DNA of 64,000 bases, from positions 187,352-251,351 of the forward strand of contig NW_005178979.1 in the NCBI RefSeq assembly GCF_000350225.1, written 5' to 3'. This document shows positions 33,011 to 44,018 of this stretch, piece by piece (position 1 is the first letter of the stretch; each line of letters begins with the position of its first letter). A program made the position numbers and the translations under genes. This stretch comes from Chondrus crispus (lineage: Eukaryota; Rhodophyta; Florideophyceae; Gigartinales; Gigartinaceae). The notes beneath the pieces were generated by a model, which had not been told where the DNA came from, did no database searches, and saw only the letters and a list, made by a program, of their open reading frames with translations.

Positions 33011-34581
33011 GGAGGGGCGACCGTAGAGGCGGGTGCGCCAACTTTGGGTTCTTCGTCGCGCTCGATGTCGACAGCGTCGAACTCGTCGTTTTCCCCCACG
33101 AACGATGTGGGTCCTTCAAGAGCGGGGGCCTCTTCGTCGCCCCTCGGCTCGTCGCGCGTACGGACGCGCGAACTTCTTCGCGATCCGGCTTGGTTCCTTG
33201 TTGTCACGAAGATATGAACGGCCTTGTGATCGCAGCTCGCGGTACAGACGTGGTCCGCGGGCTCGTCCGACACGTCACGAGCGGTTGTGCCTGTGTCGAA
33301 GGTGCGAATGTCGTCATCCACCTCGACGACTGGGCGAGGGTCGTCAGTGATCCTTTGCGGCACGAGGCGTGACAGGGCATCTGGCACCTGGTGCACACGC
33401 CCGGGGCGGTACTGGATGGTGAAGTCGTATTTCGGCAAACGCAGCCGCCACCGGGTAAGCCTTCCGGAGCTCTCCGTGAGAGACATGAGCCATCGGAGGG
33501 CGTCATGGTCCGTCCGGACGGTGAACTTGGTACCTCCGACGTACGGCCGTATTGTGCGGACGGCCCACACTACGGCAAAGCACTCGCTCTCCGTAGCACT
33601 GTATTTGCGCTCAGTATCGGACAGTTAGCACGATCAATACCCGACGGGTCGCCAGTCATTTTCCTTTTTGTGTTCCTGGAGCAACGTACAGCCCAGTTGA
33701 TATGCACTAGCATCCGTATCGATCATATACGGCTGACCGTATCGCGGCAATGCTAGGATGAGCGGGGAAATCACCCACTCCTTCAACGCTTGGAATGCTT
33801 AAAGTTGCGGCTCCGTCGGGTTGTCGGAGTCGGGGTCCGCTTCTCTGCACGTCATGTCGGTTATTGGACGCGCAATTTTCGCGAACCCCCTCACGAAGCG
33901 GCGGTAGAAGTTGCAAGCCCCGAGGAACGACCGCACCTGCGTCAAGGTCCTCGGGAACGTAAATGTTTTGAAAGCGTCCACCGCCGCTTTGGCGACGCTC
34001 AGCTTACCTGGGGAAATGACGTGCCCCAGGTAATGCACCTTCGGTTGGAAGAAGCTACAATTCTTGGGCTTCAGGGAGACTCCGGCACTCCTCAACAAGC
34101 TCAAGACATTGTCGGGATGCTTTGCGTGTTCTCCGTGCGTACGGGAGAACACGATGACATCATCCAGGTATACGAGGCACATCTGCCAACGGACGCCAGA
34201 TAGGATGATGTCGACGGCACGTTGGAAGGTGGCCCGTGACCCTTTTAGCTCTAACGGCATATGCAAATGGCGAAACTTTCCCATATGCGTAGTGAACGTG
34301 GTCTTGTCCCGGTCTCCCGGAGCGACGGGGATCTGCCAATAACCGGAATTGCAGTCAAACATTGTAAAGACGGCTGCATCTCCAAGAAAATTGATGCAGT
34401 CGTCCATCCGGGGCAGCGGATACGAATCCCCTGCCGTCTTCGCGTTAAGGCGCCGGTAGTCCACGCAGAACCGAAGAGAGCCGTCTTTCTTCGCTACAAG
34501 CACCACAGGGGACGCCCAATCGGTGCTCGCGGGTTCGATTACCCCTGCGTTCAACATTTTGTTGACTTCCTCGGCGACCAT
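33011..34581 (-). pseudogene. Gypsy2 reverse transcriptase and RNase H
   Basis: The RT frame runs from 34596 to 33799 with KKDGSLRFCVDYRRLN, FDCNSGYWQIPVAP (Trp where Gypsy1 has a stop) and the catalytic box CLVYLDDVIVF. RNase H follows with a stop near 33800 and stops near 33625-33640, then SATESECFAVVWAVRT and RTDHDALRWLM. The linker to integrase is uninterrupted, unlike Gypsy1. The N-terminal part of RT is missing at the junction with the pogo-like sequence. Confidence 0.82.
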
Positions 34582-35425
34582 TGTTGAAACGGACAATAAA
34601 GTCCTACGTCCAGGGGCTGAGTGGTTCCACTGGTGTGTGTGGAAAGACAGTACGCAATGACGTTTCCGGCTTTTAGTGTTTCGATAACGTTGACACCCAG
34701 ATGGCTGCGATATCCATCGCAGATTAAAAGTATCTTCCTTCCGTTCGTGTTATTGTCGGCAATGTCAGTGAAAAATCGTTGGGCCCAACGGTCAAAATTG
34801 AACTTGTCTACTCCTGCGAGTTCTTTACTCGTAGTTACGAGACATCCACGGAGAAGGCAGTCATCGAGTTATTCGATGTCTGACATCATAAAGATGACTC
34901 ATCTTTATTGTTCCTCTCTATAATTCTCCACGGCTCCGTAGTAGCATGTGTAATGAACATGGGGCGTCCACAGTCCCCATTTTCAAACACAACGACCATG
35001 AGCGCCACTCAATTGTCGCTTTAAATTGGGGCATTCGTGACTGCTTATGACCCCTTGTTCCAGCCCTCAGTACCAGTTAGGTGCGTATCTTCCACTTGGC
35101 ATCTCTGTTCGGAGATACACCACTTTCATCCAAATTGGCAATGTTGCTGGGGGTTATGCCGTGCTCCTTTTCCAAGGCCTCGAGGGTAGCCAAATGAGTG
35201 GTGAGAACCTCTGCATTCGTAGCTCTCCACCGTTGCTCCTCTTGCGGAGAAAGCCTCCCGAGCTTTATTTCCCCTTCATGTGTGCGCAAGAGCCCCACGA
35301 AAAACTTGGTGCCGGGGCGGTCGTTCTTGAAACAAATTCGGGTTCGGCGTTCTTCGGGGAACTTTTGGACTATATAAGAGACAGAACCAGCGCTATCGGA
35401 ACAAAAAAGGGGATGGCCCTTATCA
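34582..35425 (-). pseudogene. pogo/Tigger-type DDE transposase, broken
   Basis: Reading down from about 35425 the minus strand encodes a pogo-like DDE_1 transposase core: IVQKFPEERR, FFVGLLRTHEG, then HGITPSNIANLDESG with the first catalytic Asp. The frame stops at 35077; after a shift a block VVVFENGDCGRPMFI follows near 34950, and finally ILLICDGYRSHLGVN with the second Asp, CLSTHTSGTTQPLDVG and a PF end at the junction with Gypsy2. At least two frameshifts and several stops. The gene runs directly into the truncated RT of Gypsy2, on the same strand. Confidence 0.75.
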
Positions 35426-35565
35426 GAGTAAGTACAAGGTGGTGTTACGCGATGCGTTCTTCTCGTCTAAGCCCACGTTCTTTCTCGAGGTCCAATTGCT
35501 TCATCTCGATGCGCTCGAGCGCTTAGAGATGGAGCAATTGGACCGAGCGCGATCGAGCTCTACCA

Positions 35566-36350
35566 CTAGACGCTCTTTGTCGACCTCAAGACGAGCCATG
35601 TCAGAATGATGAAACGCCACGCCAAAACTCTCCTGATCCGCCTCGAGCGCGGCTCCGGCTCGTGCGACGGACTTTCGGCGTTTTTTTCGCGCGCTCTCCT
35701 GGCCTTCGCCCTCTTCGGTTTCCTCTTGGCCATCGTCCTTGGTTCCATCCTCCCCTGGCCTTCGCCATCTTCAGTTTCCTCTTGGCCATCGTCCTTGGTT
35801 CCTTCCTCGCTGTCGAAGTACTTCCATATCAGCGAATGGGCCACGAGTTCCTTTCCAAGCTTGATCTTCCTGGGTTCTCTCTCTTCTTGCGCGGCAGCAA
35901 AAGCTTTCTTCTCCTTTTCCATGTCGTTGCGCGCCTCTCCCATTATCCCCAGCAACTCATCGACCTTTCCTATTTCCCCTCCGACTCCCAACAGTCTTCT
36001 GTCCGCCGCACAGCGTCTCTCAAACGCGTCTTGGATTTTCTTGTGGCCGTCCTGGACGCTCTTGGCAGTGACCTTCTGTGACAGTTTCCTGTTCAGGTAT
36101 GACCGCGTCGCCGCCTCGCCGAATCGCTTCTGGCTTTCCCATACCCAGAAACGTGTGCCTTGGCGGCGGATACTTCATGTGCCAGTATGAGGCCATCCTC
36201 CGCCAGGAACTTAGGTCGACGGCCTCCTTTCTTGTTGGAGGAGGGATCATTCGCACAATTGCCATCGCTGCGTTCAGGGGTGGGGGTGTTGGGGATGGTA
36301 AGGTCGAGGGTAGGGGAGAAAGGTTGTGAGGAGGGGATGACATTCGCCAT
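35566..36350 (-). pseudogene. charged coiled-coil protein with possible Myb/SANT-like start
   Basis: An ATG at 36350 opens a frame to about 36093 with a Ser/Pro-rich start and the block GGRRPKFLAEDGLILAHEV, which recalls Myb/SANT-like domains of algal and oomycete transposon proteins. Coding sense passes through a second frame and then, from about 36075, the frame that ends at 35566: a long helical segment rich in Lys, Glu and Ala, then an acidic part and a basic tail. A repeat of about 53 bp is present twice in the acidic/basic part (around 35710-35815). Two frameshifts. It may be the partner gene of the adjacent transposase, or a separate element. Confidence 0.4.
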
Positions 36351-36390
36351 GATGGGAATAAAGGTGGTTGTTACAACGTCACTCTAGAGC

Positions 36391-37330
36391 TCAGGTCTAC
36401 ATCTACAGAAAAGGTGATGAAGGTATCCGCCAAATTAATATCACATCGAACACGTGTGTTCGAAACGGTTACAGAAACGATTTCACTATGCACTTACATT
36501 TCACGTATTTTTGTCACATCTGTTTGTGAAATATGACTTACTGTAATGTTTTAGTCAGATGTTATTCATATGTCACAGAAATGTGCTTGCGAAAACCCTC
36601 TAATGGGCGCCTCCTGAAATCCTAAACTCGCAAATTGTGCTGACCAAATCGGGATTTTACAACACGCAAACAGCGCGCTGTACGTACAGAACGCGCCTTT
36701 TTTGTAGCAAACCCCCGCCTGGCAGCTGTTAAACTGTAAAGCCGGTTAGATAGCTTGATAGGTGCTCGTCGGGAGCACCCCTTTAAAAGGAAACTCGGAT
36801 TGGACACCTACTCACCGATGTCCGAAGGTACCCCCGGTGGGCGTGGGACAGCCTGTCCGACGTGAACACTAGATCGGCTAGGTCGTTCTGAAGAAATACT
36901 TCTTGTTGATAATCGTTGATGTTCGGTTGATGATGGGTGAGGTTAGTCCTCCAAGCCCACAACAACTCGACCTTTTATACAGTTCTAAAACTAGGCTAGT
37001 ACAGGAAACCGTGGCTATGTAGCTCGGGTGAAAACCTGTACAGCTAAGCAAAAATACACAACTACCAATAAAACTACGTGTTAGGTAGTGAGTACACTAA
37101 ATGTACTCATTACAGCAAGGACAGCGCATATTGTGTGCACTGGCGTACTACACTTGTAACCTGTGTGTGGGCTGACAGCGATGTCTAGCGCAGCACAGCA
37201 AGGTTACTTGCATACCCCAGGCGGTTCCTGATGCTTCCAGATTACACTGGAACATCGCCTTACACTTCAGAATTCCTACAGTTTTCCCGAACGGGCGACC
37301 CCATGCTAGGTTAAATGTGTATCGCACAAA
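36391..37330. other. AT-rich spacer, no gene seen
   Basis: No supported coding region. The sequence has a hairpin around GGTGCTC/GAGCACC (36760-36779) and ends in two consecutive palindromes at 37331-37424. Confidence 0.4.
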
Positions 37331-37375
37331 TGCCAAAATTCGCGCGCGTACAATGTACGCGCGCGAATTTTGGCA
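37331..37375. repeat. perfect palindrome, 22-base arms
   Basis: Arms 37331-37352 and 37354-37375 are exact reverse complements around one A; the core is an alternating CG run. Confidence 0.9.
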
Positions 37376-37381
37376 GTTGTG

Positions 37382-37424
37382 AAATACATATAACTTGGAT
37401 TATCAATCCAAGTTATATGTATTT
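37382..37424. repeat. perfect palindrome, 20-base arms
   Basis: Arms 37382-37401 and 37405-37424 are exact reverse complements around ATC. It lies six bases after the preceding palindrome and about 120 bp before the Copia2 5' LTR. Confidence 0.9.
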
Positions 37425-37542
37425 TCTGTATTTAGAGCTTTGACAGCGTCGTCGTCGGCGTCCAGTGAGTACAACTCATGCGTAGAGGCCGCAAAGCCAC
37501 CGGGGGCCTTGTCTCGTGTCTGTCCGCGTAAACCCCGGATAT

Positions 37543-37915
37543 TGTCGCGCACGCGCTTATAGACTACTGTACGGCGTCGTTGCAAAACAGGCCTACGAGC
37601 GCGTGCTTACACGACATGGGCTGTAAGCTCACCGTCCCCACAGACGGCAAGCTTATCTGGACCTATAAGTAACTCGCGCACGACCGCGCTCCTTACGCTG
37701 AGTCAGAACAATAAACGAATCAAGCAAGCTTCTACGCTACTCCATTATGAGAAGGCCGTACGCCAGAGCCCGTTCTCTATCGAAAAGGCGCAACGACGGA
37801 TCACCCTACCATCCTTTTCTACCACAAAATCCCCCTCTTTTCCGCGTGATTATTCAGACGCGTGATTGTACACGGCGCAGCTCGCATGAAGCGCAAGGTT
37901 CCTCTTTTGACGACA
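37543..37915 (+). repeat. Copia2 5' LTR
   Basis: 373 bp, TGTCG to CGACA, with the ends inverted over five bases. Direct repeat of 45525-45898. Confidence 0.85.
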
Positions 37916-38741
37916 ATCCGGATTCGAGGGTTACCCTTGTGATTCCCACCTTCCGTACGTCTCCTTCCCGAACTATTAGGAGATGTCTCAGATCGGCTCC
38001 TCCATCACGGATGGTCCGCCCGTCGCCGAGAATGGTCAAGCGACTGCTCCGGTCTCTCTGACCATCCCAAAGGCATTCCAGATCTACTCCCGGCTTCAGA
38101 AGATGGCGAAATACGTTCAAGATGAGGATTAATAGCATCGTCAGTACCTTAGGGTCGCCCGGAATGTGCTTAAACTATTCACGTTTCCGCAGAGGTCTGG
38201 GACCACCGCTGCTGTTATGCCAGACCCTTTGGAGTTCTGCGAAGCCATGTCTGATATGCTTCGTAGCCCCTCTTCCGTCTTCACGGCCGACTACTTCAAC
38301 TGCCCGGTTTTCCCACTCAAGGTTCTGTGTAGCATTGCGGAGTTATTTGGGTTTGATGGAATTCCCGACGACTTCTTGGCCTAAGTGTTCATATGTCCCT
38401 AATATTACGGATCACGAACGCGCCCACAAGAGCATCATGAGCCAAGCCTAGTTTGTCTTCGTCCTTGGTCAGGACCCCAGCTCTACCCGCTCGGTCATAG
38501 ACAGGTTTCAGCAGGCGCGTTCCCTTCTTTCTCGACAACCTCTCAATGCCGACACGATGGCTACTCCGGCCGCGACAGAAGATCCTATTAGCGCGCCAGG
38601 AACCTTACCCCCTGGGCGCCCTCAGCAAGCTCACGCCCCCAAGGCCCTATAATCGGAGCGGTTGGCTTTGAAAACTGCTTCAATCTTGGCCCTGAACTTG
38701 CCACCAGTGGTGACCTGGGGCCCAACCGGGCTTCAGGGGAC

Positions 38742-39668
38742 ATGCGCCAGAGCGGACAGGCTAGATCTGACCAGCGCCCGCAAAACGGCCAAGGCTATTC
38801 CCCGATTACTCGCGAACCCAACATGGACCCTGGAGACACGAGCAAAGCAAACTACGTGCATCAGCAGTTCTCTGGTAGGAAGTTCAAGGGAGACCTGAGT
38901 CAGTCCGTGGACCTGCTCCTGCGTCACTACGAGGCATGCGCACATCAGCACCGCCTAACCCCTGCACAAAAGGCGGAGTACTTCATGAATGTACCGGAAG
39001 GCCCTGCTCGCACCTATCTCCCGGACAACTACGCTCAAGGAATGACTTATGACCAGATGGTTGAGCTAATGAAGCGCGAGTACGACAGCGATTCATGCCA
39101 GCTTCAGGTCCAGTCTACCCTTCAATGTCTCAATTTGGACGCCTTCATGTCCATTCGCTCCCTGACAACCCACTCCGATGGCCTGACTAAGCTGGTTGAG
39201 TACCTCGAATTTCTCACCCCGCAATGCCCTCCTGGGTTCCGATCAGACGAGAACAAGATAGGTTTCCTACGAAAGGCTGTTCTCAGTTGTGAATGGGCGC
39301 TCTCTCCCATTCGCAACATCGTCTCACATCCCTACAAGTTTTACGCGTTCGTAACGGCCTTACATGAGAGTCTCCAGCTCTCCAACGAGGTAAAGGATGC
39401 TCGCCCGCCCACGTATCCTACACACAGCACGGAGTTGTACGAGGAACAAGGCGCTGATTTCTTCTTCCAACGCTACGGCCGCAACCCTCGTCACGTTCGG
39501 AACAGGATGTCTAACCGCCCGCCGGGCCGTCCCGATCAGCCCCGGTTCCCGCAATCGTCTCGCATGCCTCCGGACCGCAATGAGGTACGCCACGGGCGCA
39601 CGTTCGACGAGGCGCGCTGTGGCAAAGAATATTTGAAGTGTGCTGCTGTTTGGCTGCCCGGCCACTGA
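38742..39668 (+). pseudogene. Copia2 gag
   Basis: The frame opens with ATG at 38742 and gives 308 residues. The capsid part matches that of Copia1 by eye (KFKGDLSQSVDLLLRHYEAC, then MTYDQMVELMKREYDSDS). A degenerate N-terminal gag extension lies upstream at about 37920-38385, as in Copia1. The frame ends at a TGA at the place where a zinc knuckle would lie (KCAAVWLPGH, then stop, then CHVG), so the original Gag was longer and continued in the acidic frame ending at 39971. Confidence 0.72.
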
Positions 39669-40125
39669 TGCCACGTAGGGTCTATTGCTTGCAGTGCGCG
39701 CAGCCGACTCCGCAAGGGTGAATCTCACGTCCACATCATCCGAGACTACATTCTCGGGATGGAGGGAGAACAAGAACCTCGTGGAGGTTCTGCACCGGCT
39801 GGGATGGAGGGAGACAACGCTGAGGCAAAGGAACTGGACGACGCCTTGTACTATGCTCGTGATATCAGTGACCATGCTCCGTATTACACCGACGACCTTG
39901 ACGGTGATGTGGTCATCAACATGGTATCGGCTAGCGTATCAGAGCCGATACACTCCGCGGATTTTCGCTAAAGCGAGGCGGACAAGTCGCTAATCCTCAT
40001 CGCCCACACCGCTCGTCCTATCAACATAGGACTGCGGCTCCTCGCCGCAAACTTCCGGTCGTTGACATCGACTGCACGAAGATCTCCGCGGCGGACCTCC
40101 AATGCGAATGCTCTTCAAGACGGCC

Positions 40126-40432
40126 TCTCGGGTTCTGCGTTGATATAGGTGCCCCCAAGTCGGTTGTTGGTAAATAAGAGCTTAACCGACTCCTGGGGGC
40201 CGCTGGAATGCACCGCCGCAACATCTGTCGCTCTGCACACCGCTTCCGCTTCGGGGACGAATCCTTCCAGTCTCTTGGAAGAATCTCCCTGCCCGTCGCT
40301 ACTCCGCCGGGTGTCAAACCCATCCTGGTTGAGTTTGACATCGTCCAGGCAAACATCCCGCCTTTGCTAGGCATGGATGTCTTGGACCGAGAGAAGCTCC
40401 TCGCCGATACAGTCTTCAACCGACTGGCATGA
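40126..40432 (+). pseudogene. Copia2 protease domain
   Basis: The active site reads FCVDIGAPKSVVG, with Ile where most retropepsins have Thr or Ser. A TAA follows at 40175-40177, and the same frame then continues to ANIPPLLGMDVLDRE, the second conserved block, ending at 40432. One stop and an altered active site make it inactive. Confidence 0.7.
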
Positions 40433-40462
40433 CGATCGGCAAACGAACTAGAAGACGGGCGC

Positions 40463-41702
40463 ATGACCTTTGTCGATGAATGTTTCATACCCCTTGTCCG
40501 CTCGCCGAGCCGGCATGTCTACGGCCCCTTTGATTGTGGGACACGGAACTATTTCACGAAGGCACAGCTTAACAAGTTGCACAGCCAGTTCTTTCACCCA
40601 TCTGCAACTAACCTCTTCAACTTGCTAGGAAAGGCCCGGCCGGAAGATGCGTCGCCAGAGACGTGCCATATCCTTCGGGATATATCCAAGCGCTGTGATC
40701 CCTGCCAAAGAATCAAGCCTGCGCCTACCCGCTTCCGCGTCTCTTTTGGTACCGAAAACGCCGGCTTCAACGAGAAGATCATGATATATCATGTACATCG
40801 ACTCCATGCTCATCTTGCATATCGTTGATGAGTGGACCCTGTTCTCAGCAGCCCGCTTCCTCCCCAATGTTAGCACCAAGGCAATCTGAGACACCCTGCT
40901 ACGCTGTTCGGCCTCGATCTACACCGGTCTGCCCAACCGGATACTTGTCGACCAAGGCGGCAACCACAGCAAAAGCGAGCCTTTCGTCTCCATTGCTGCG
41001 AGAGCAAACGTAGAAGTTCAAGACACGGGAATAGAAGCGCTCTCAAGCCTTGGAATCGGGGAACGGTATCATGAACCAGTCCGTACCACCTTCCGCAAGA
41101 TGGTGCTCGTATATCTGAACGTGGACAAGACGCTCCTCCTCTAGATGGGTATCAAGGCCATGAACGACACTCTGGGACTAGAAGGCCTCGTCCCATCGTC
41201 CCTCGTCTTCGGAGAACTACCTCGCGTCTACACTGCCTCGGAAACGGCTCAACCCCGAGATAGTCTTGGGGAACGTGCCACGATGGTTCACGCTGCCCGT
41301 ACTGAAATGGAGCGCATCATGCATGATGAGTGTCGAAAGCCCCGTGCAACACGCATCTTACCCATGGCTAAGATGCGTGTTGCACGGGGCTTGCGAAACT
41401 CTGTGCCACTTGCTGCAAACCGCGCTTATGACCTGGGCGATCAAGTCCTAGTCTGGAGTGAGAAAATCGTCACTCACTGCATTGGCGAATGGCTCGTTCC
41501 CATTACAGTCCTCGGGATGGACGCCAGAAAGAAACTTGTATACATACAGGATGTCAAGGTCGGTGCTGCTCGCCCCTTCAATGTCGCCCAAGTCAAGCGC
41601 TATATCTCCCCAATGGATGGCGCCCACTCCTTCTTTGCCGACCTTCAGCATGGTCTTTCGCACTTCTCGCCTCCGAGTGATGAAGATGACAGCGTTCACT
41701 AA
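40463..41702 (+). pseudogene. Copia2 integrase, frameshifted
   Basis: The HHCC region is complete (LHSQFFHPSATNLFNLLG ... CDPCQR). In the core, the position of the first Asp seems to be Tyr (IMIYHV); the second Asp (ILVDQGGNHS) and the Glu (LGIGERYHEP) are present in another frame near 40945-41085. A TAG precedes the C-terminal frame 41145-41702 (DLGDQVLVWSEK). That frame contains a 24-base inverted duplication at 41337-41392 that lengthens the protein compared with Copia1. Confidence 0.75.
41337..41392. repeat. inverted duplication in Copia2 integrase, 24-base arms
   Basis: Arms 41337-41360 and 41369-41392 are exact reverse complements separated by CCCATGGC. Copia1 protein lacks the corresponding residues, so the left arm appears to be an extra inverted copy of the right arm. 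Confidence 0.9.
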
Positions 41703-41747
41703 ACCGAAGTCATTCATCCAAAGGACCCCAGAGCCACTTCTTCGGAC

Positions 41748-42514
41748 ATGTCCCAAGCGAAAAGTGATGAGATTCGCGGGCTACTCGACCTCGGAACATT
41801 TAGCGTCATCCTTCGAGACGACGTTCCTCCCGACGATAACGTAATTCCAGGTTGCTTTGTGCTTGCTATCAAGTTCGCGGAAGACGGTCAAGTCAAGGTC
41901 AAGACGCGGTACGTAATAGGTGGACATCGCGATCGCATGAGAGCCCTCATGGTCCACAGTACAGCCACGCTGCAGCCCCAATACATTGGCCTTCTGCTTG
42001 CCCTCGCTTCGATTCACGACTTCGACATCTGGTCTTCTGTGGCCGTCATGAATACCTCCAGTCCGCCGAACCGATTTCCAGAGAACTCTTCATCACCAAG
42101 CCCGTCCCTGAGTTCGAGCTACTACCAGAGACGTGTCTCAAGCTGCTCAAACTCCTGTACGGCCTCTGTGACTACGGAGACCTCTGGCACAAGACCCTAG
42201 ACGAGCACCATCGACATGACTTAGGCATGACTGCGATTAGGTCTGACCCGGCTCTCTACAAGATCATGTCAAATTGTCTCCTTATGGGCCTTAGTGGCAG
42301 ATCCGTTGATGACTTACTACGCGCCGGTTCACCTGGCTTCCGTCAACTCGCAAAGAAGGCCCACAAGCGCTTCCAGATGGGCGAGGACGAGAACATACCT
42401 TGCAACTTCTCTGGTTTCTCGCTTGCACGCTGCAAGGATGGACGTCTGGAGCAAAACCAGCAATTCTATCTTCAGAAGCTGGAGCGGTTCCATCTCGACG
42501 CGTCCTTTTCATAG
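41748..42514 (+). pseudogene. Copia2 reverse transcriptase, frameshifted
   Basis: The RT begins in the frame 41748-42050 (SDEIRGLLDLGTFSVIL ... GCFVLAIKFAEDG) and moves near 42040 to the frame ending at 42514, which has the block EFELLPETCLKLLKLLYGL. The catalytic box reads RSVDDLLRAG, Ser-Val-Asp-Asp instead of Tyr-Val-Asp-Asp. The first catalytic Asp region (IHDFDIWSS) is damaged at the frame change. Confidence 0.75.
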
Positions 42515-42523
42515 TTCCAGTCT

Positions 42524-43290
42524 ATGCGCATGAGATTTGCGTGGCTCGCCAACACTCGCCCATTCTGCCAGTTTCAGATCTCTCAACTTGCACAAGTCTC
42601 CGAGAACCGCTACCTTGCGGAGCAGTCCGCGATTGTCCGCCGCCTAAACAGAGCGACACGGTACGTCGTGGACACCCGCGTTTCTCTCAAGATCGCCACC
42701 ATGGATCAAAAGTCCCTTTACGTCGTCGGCTTCGCCCACGCCTCGTTCGCCAACAACCAAGACCTGTCCAAGCAGCTTGGCCATATATGCTTCCTTCCTG
42801 ATAGTCACAGTCGTTCCGTTCCGATCAGCCTCAAGTCGTACAAGTATAAACGGGTTGAACGGGTTGAACCCGTTTATACTTGTAAGACTTGAGGCTGATC
42901 GGAACGGAACGACTGGGACTACTTGTCCCCTCTGCTATGGCTGGAGAGGTCATCGCCTTCAGCGATCTGTTCGACATAGCTGCCACTCTCGCCTCTGAGC
43001 TCGGCGAGATCTACGGCCGTCGAATCCCGGTCCAGCTACTAACGGATTCTAAGTCACTCTTCGATGTAATTTGAAAGGGGACTAGGACATCAGAGAAGCG
43101 CACTATGGTGGATATCGCAGCCGCCCGAGAAGGTTTCCGCGATAAGGATATTTCAGACATTGGTTTTATTCGCAGCTCGAGTATCATAGCCGACTGCCTG
43201 ACCAAGTCGATGTCACAAGCTGCTCTACAAGCTGCTGTATCTACGGGCGTGCTCTCGATTGAACCCGAGCAGTGGATCATTCGCAACTAA
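42524..43290 (+). pseudogene. Copia2 RNase H, split by an inverted duplication
   Basis: The first part (42524-42892) reaches LKSYKYKRV and then runs through a 48-base inverted duplication (42809-42914). Coding sense resumes in another frame at about 42915 and in 43105-43290, with LLTDSKSLFDVI and the C-terminal IIADCLTKSMSQ, equivalent to the copia box ADALTK. It ends 20 bases before the inserted gypsy solo LTR. Confidence 0.75.
42809..42914. repeat. inverted duplication in Copia2 RNase H, 48-base arms
   Basis: Arms 42809-42856 and 42867-42914 are reverse complements with one mismatch, around a ten-base loop. The right arm reads as an inverted copy of the coding sequence before it. Confidence 0.92.
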
Positions 43291-43310
43291 GTCTAAACGC
43301 CTTTCCTTTT

Positions 43311-43963
43311 TGTGGCATAACGGCGGTTCACGTTTAGATTTAAATTAGATCAATACGAGGCACACACGCGCACACGTGTACCCACACGTGTACGGGGCGC
43401 GCAAGTGGTCACACATACACGTGTGATACACGTGTACGAGGCGCGCATACCCACGAGCCCACGTGTACCACACGTGTACTGTCAGCACGGGACGGCTCGC
43501 GCTGACTACAGTAGCGCTACAGTGCAGTCAGTACTGTACTGTAGAATGTTAGGATTGATTGTATATTAAATAACGGAGCGAGACCGGCGGCGGGGTAGGT
43601 GGACAAGCACGGACTTGTCCACGACCTACCGCCTAGGTCCGTCTTCCAGCTTAACTAACGAGCGCGATCCGCCTTCGCGAGCGATAACCGGGACAAAGCG
43701 GGTAGGGGACAGCCGCGTACGAGAGCGAGCCTAGATCCGCCTGCGCCCGTCAGCGCTGGTACGTTACCCAGCGCTGCTCCGGGGCGTCGAGGCGTAGATC
43801 GGCCCGCGCGTACGCTCGTCCCCGACCGTCCCGCTCTACCACGCTACCAGGGCCCGCTTCCCAGTCTCGTTAGCTGTGTGTTCTCCCCGTCTTCTCGCCC
43901 CTCGTACGGGGTCTACGTCGAGCTAAGTATACACCCCTCTCCGTTGGGGGGTGTTATACTACA
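43311..43963 (+). repeat. gypsy solo LTR inserted in Copia2
   Basis: 653 bp from TGTGGCATAA to TTATACTACA. It shares its start, end and internal layout with the LTR at 3668-4350. Flanking bases CTTTT and CTCTT look like a target duplication with one change. No coding sequence of the parent element remains. Confidence 0.7.
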
Positions 43964-44018
43964 CTCTTCCCCGTGGCGGCTCGCTTTACTTCCCTTTGTT
44001 ACCCCTTATCTCTCATAC

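Larger units (their letters stand above)
29500..34581 (-). mobile_element. truncated gypsy element Gypsy2
   Basis: The proteins match Gypsy1 pol closely by eye along RT, RNase H, integrase and chromodomain, in the same order on the minus strand, and pol ends in the same stem-loop module. Gag, protease and the start of RT are missing: coding sense stops at about 34581, where transposase sequence of another class begins. Downstream of pol (29.5-31.49 kb) is non-coding sequence with a minisatellite that takes the place of the extra block of Gypsy1. No 3' LTR follows; it breaks off near 29500 inside another coding remnant. Confidence 0.85.
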
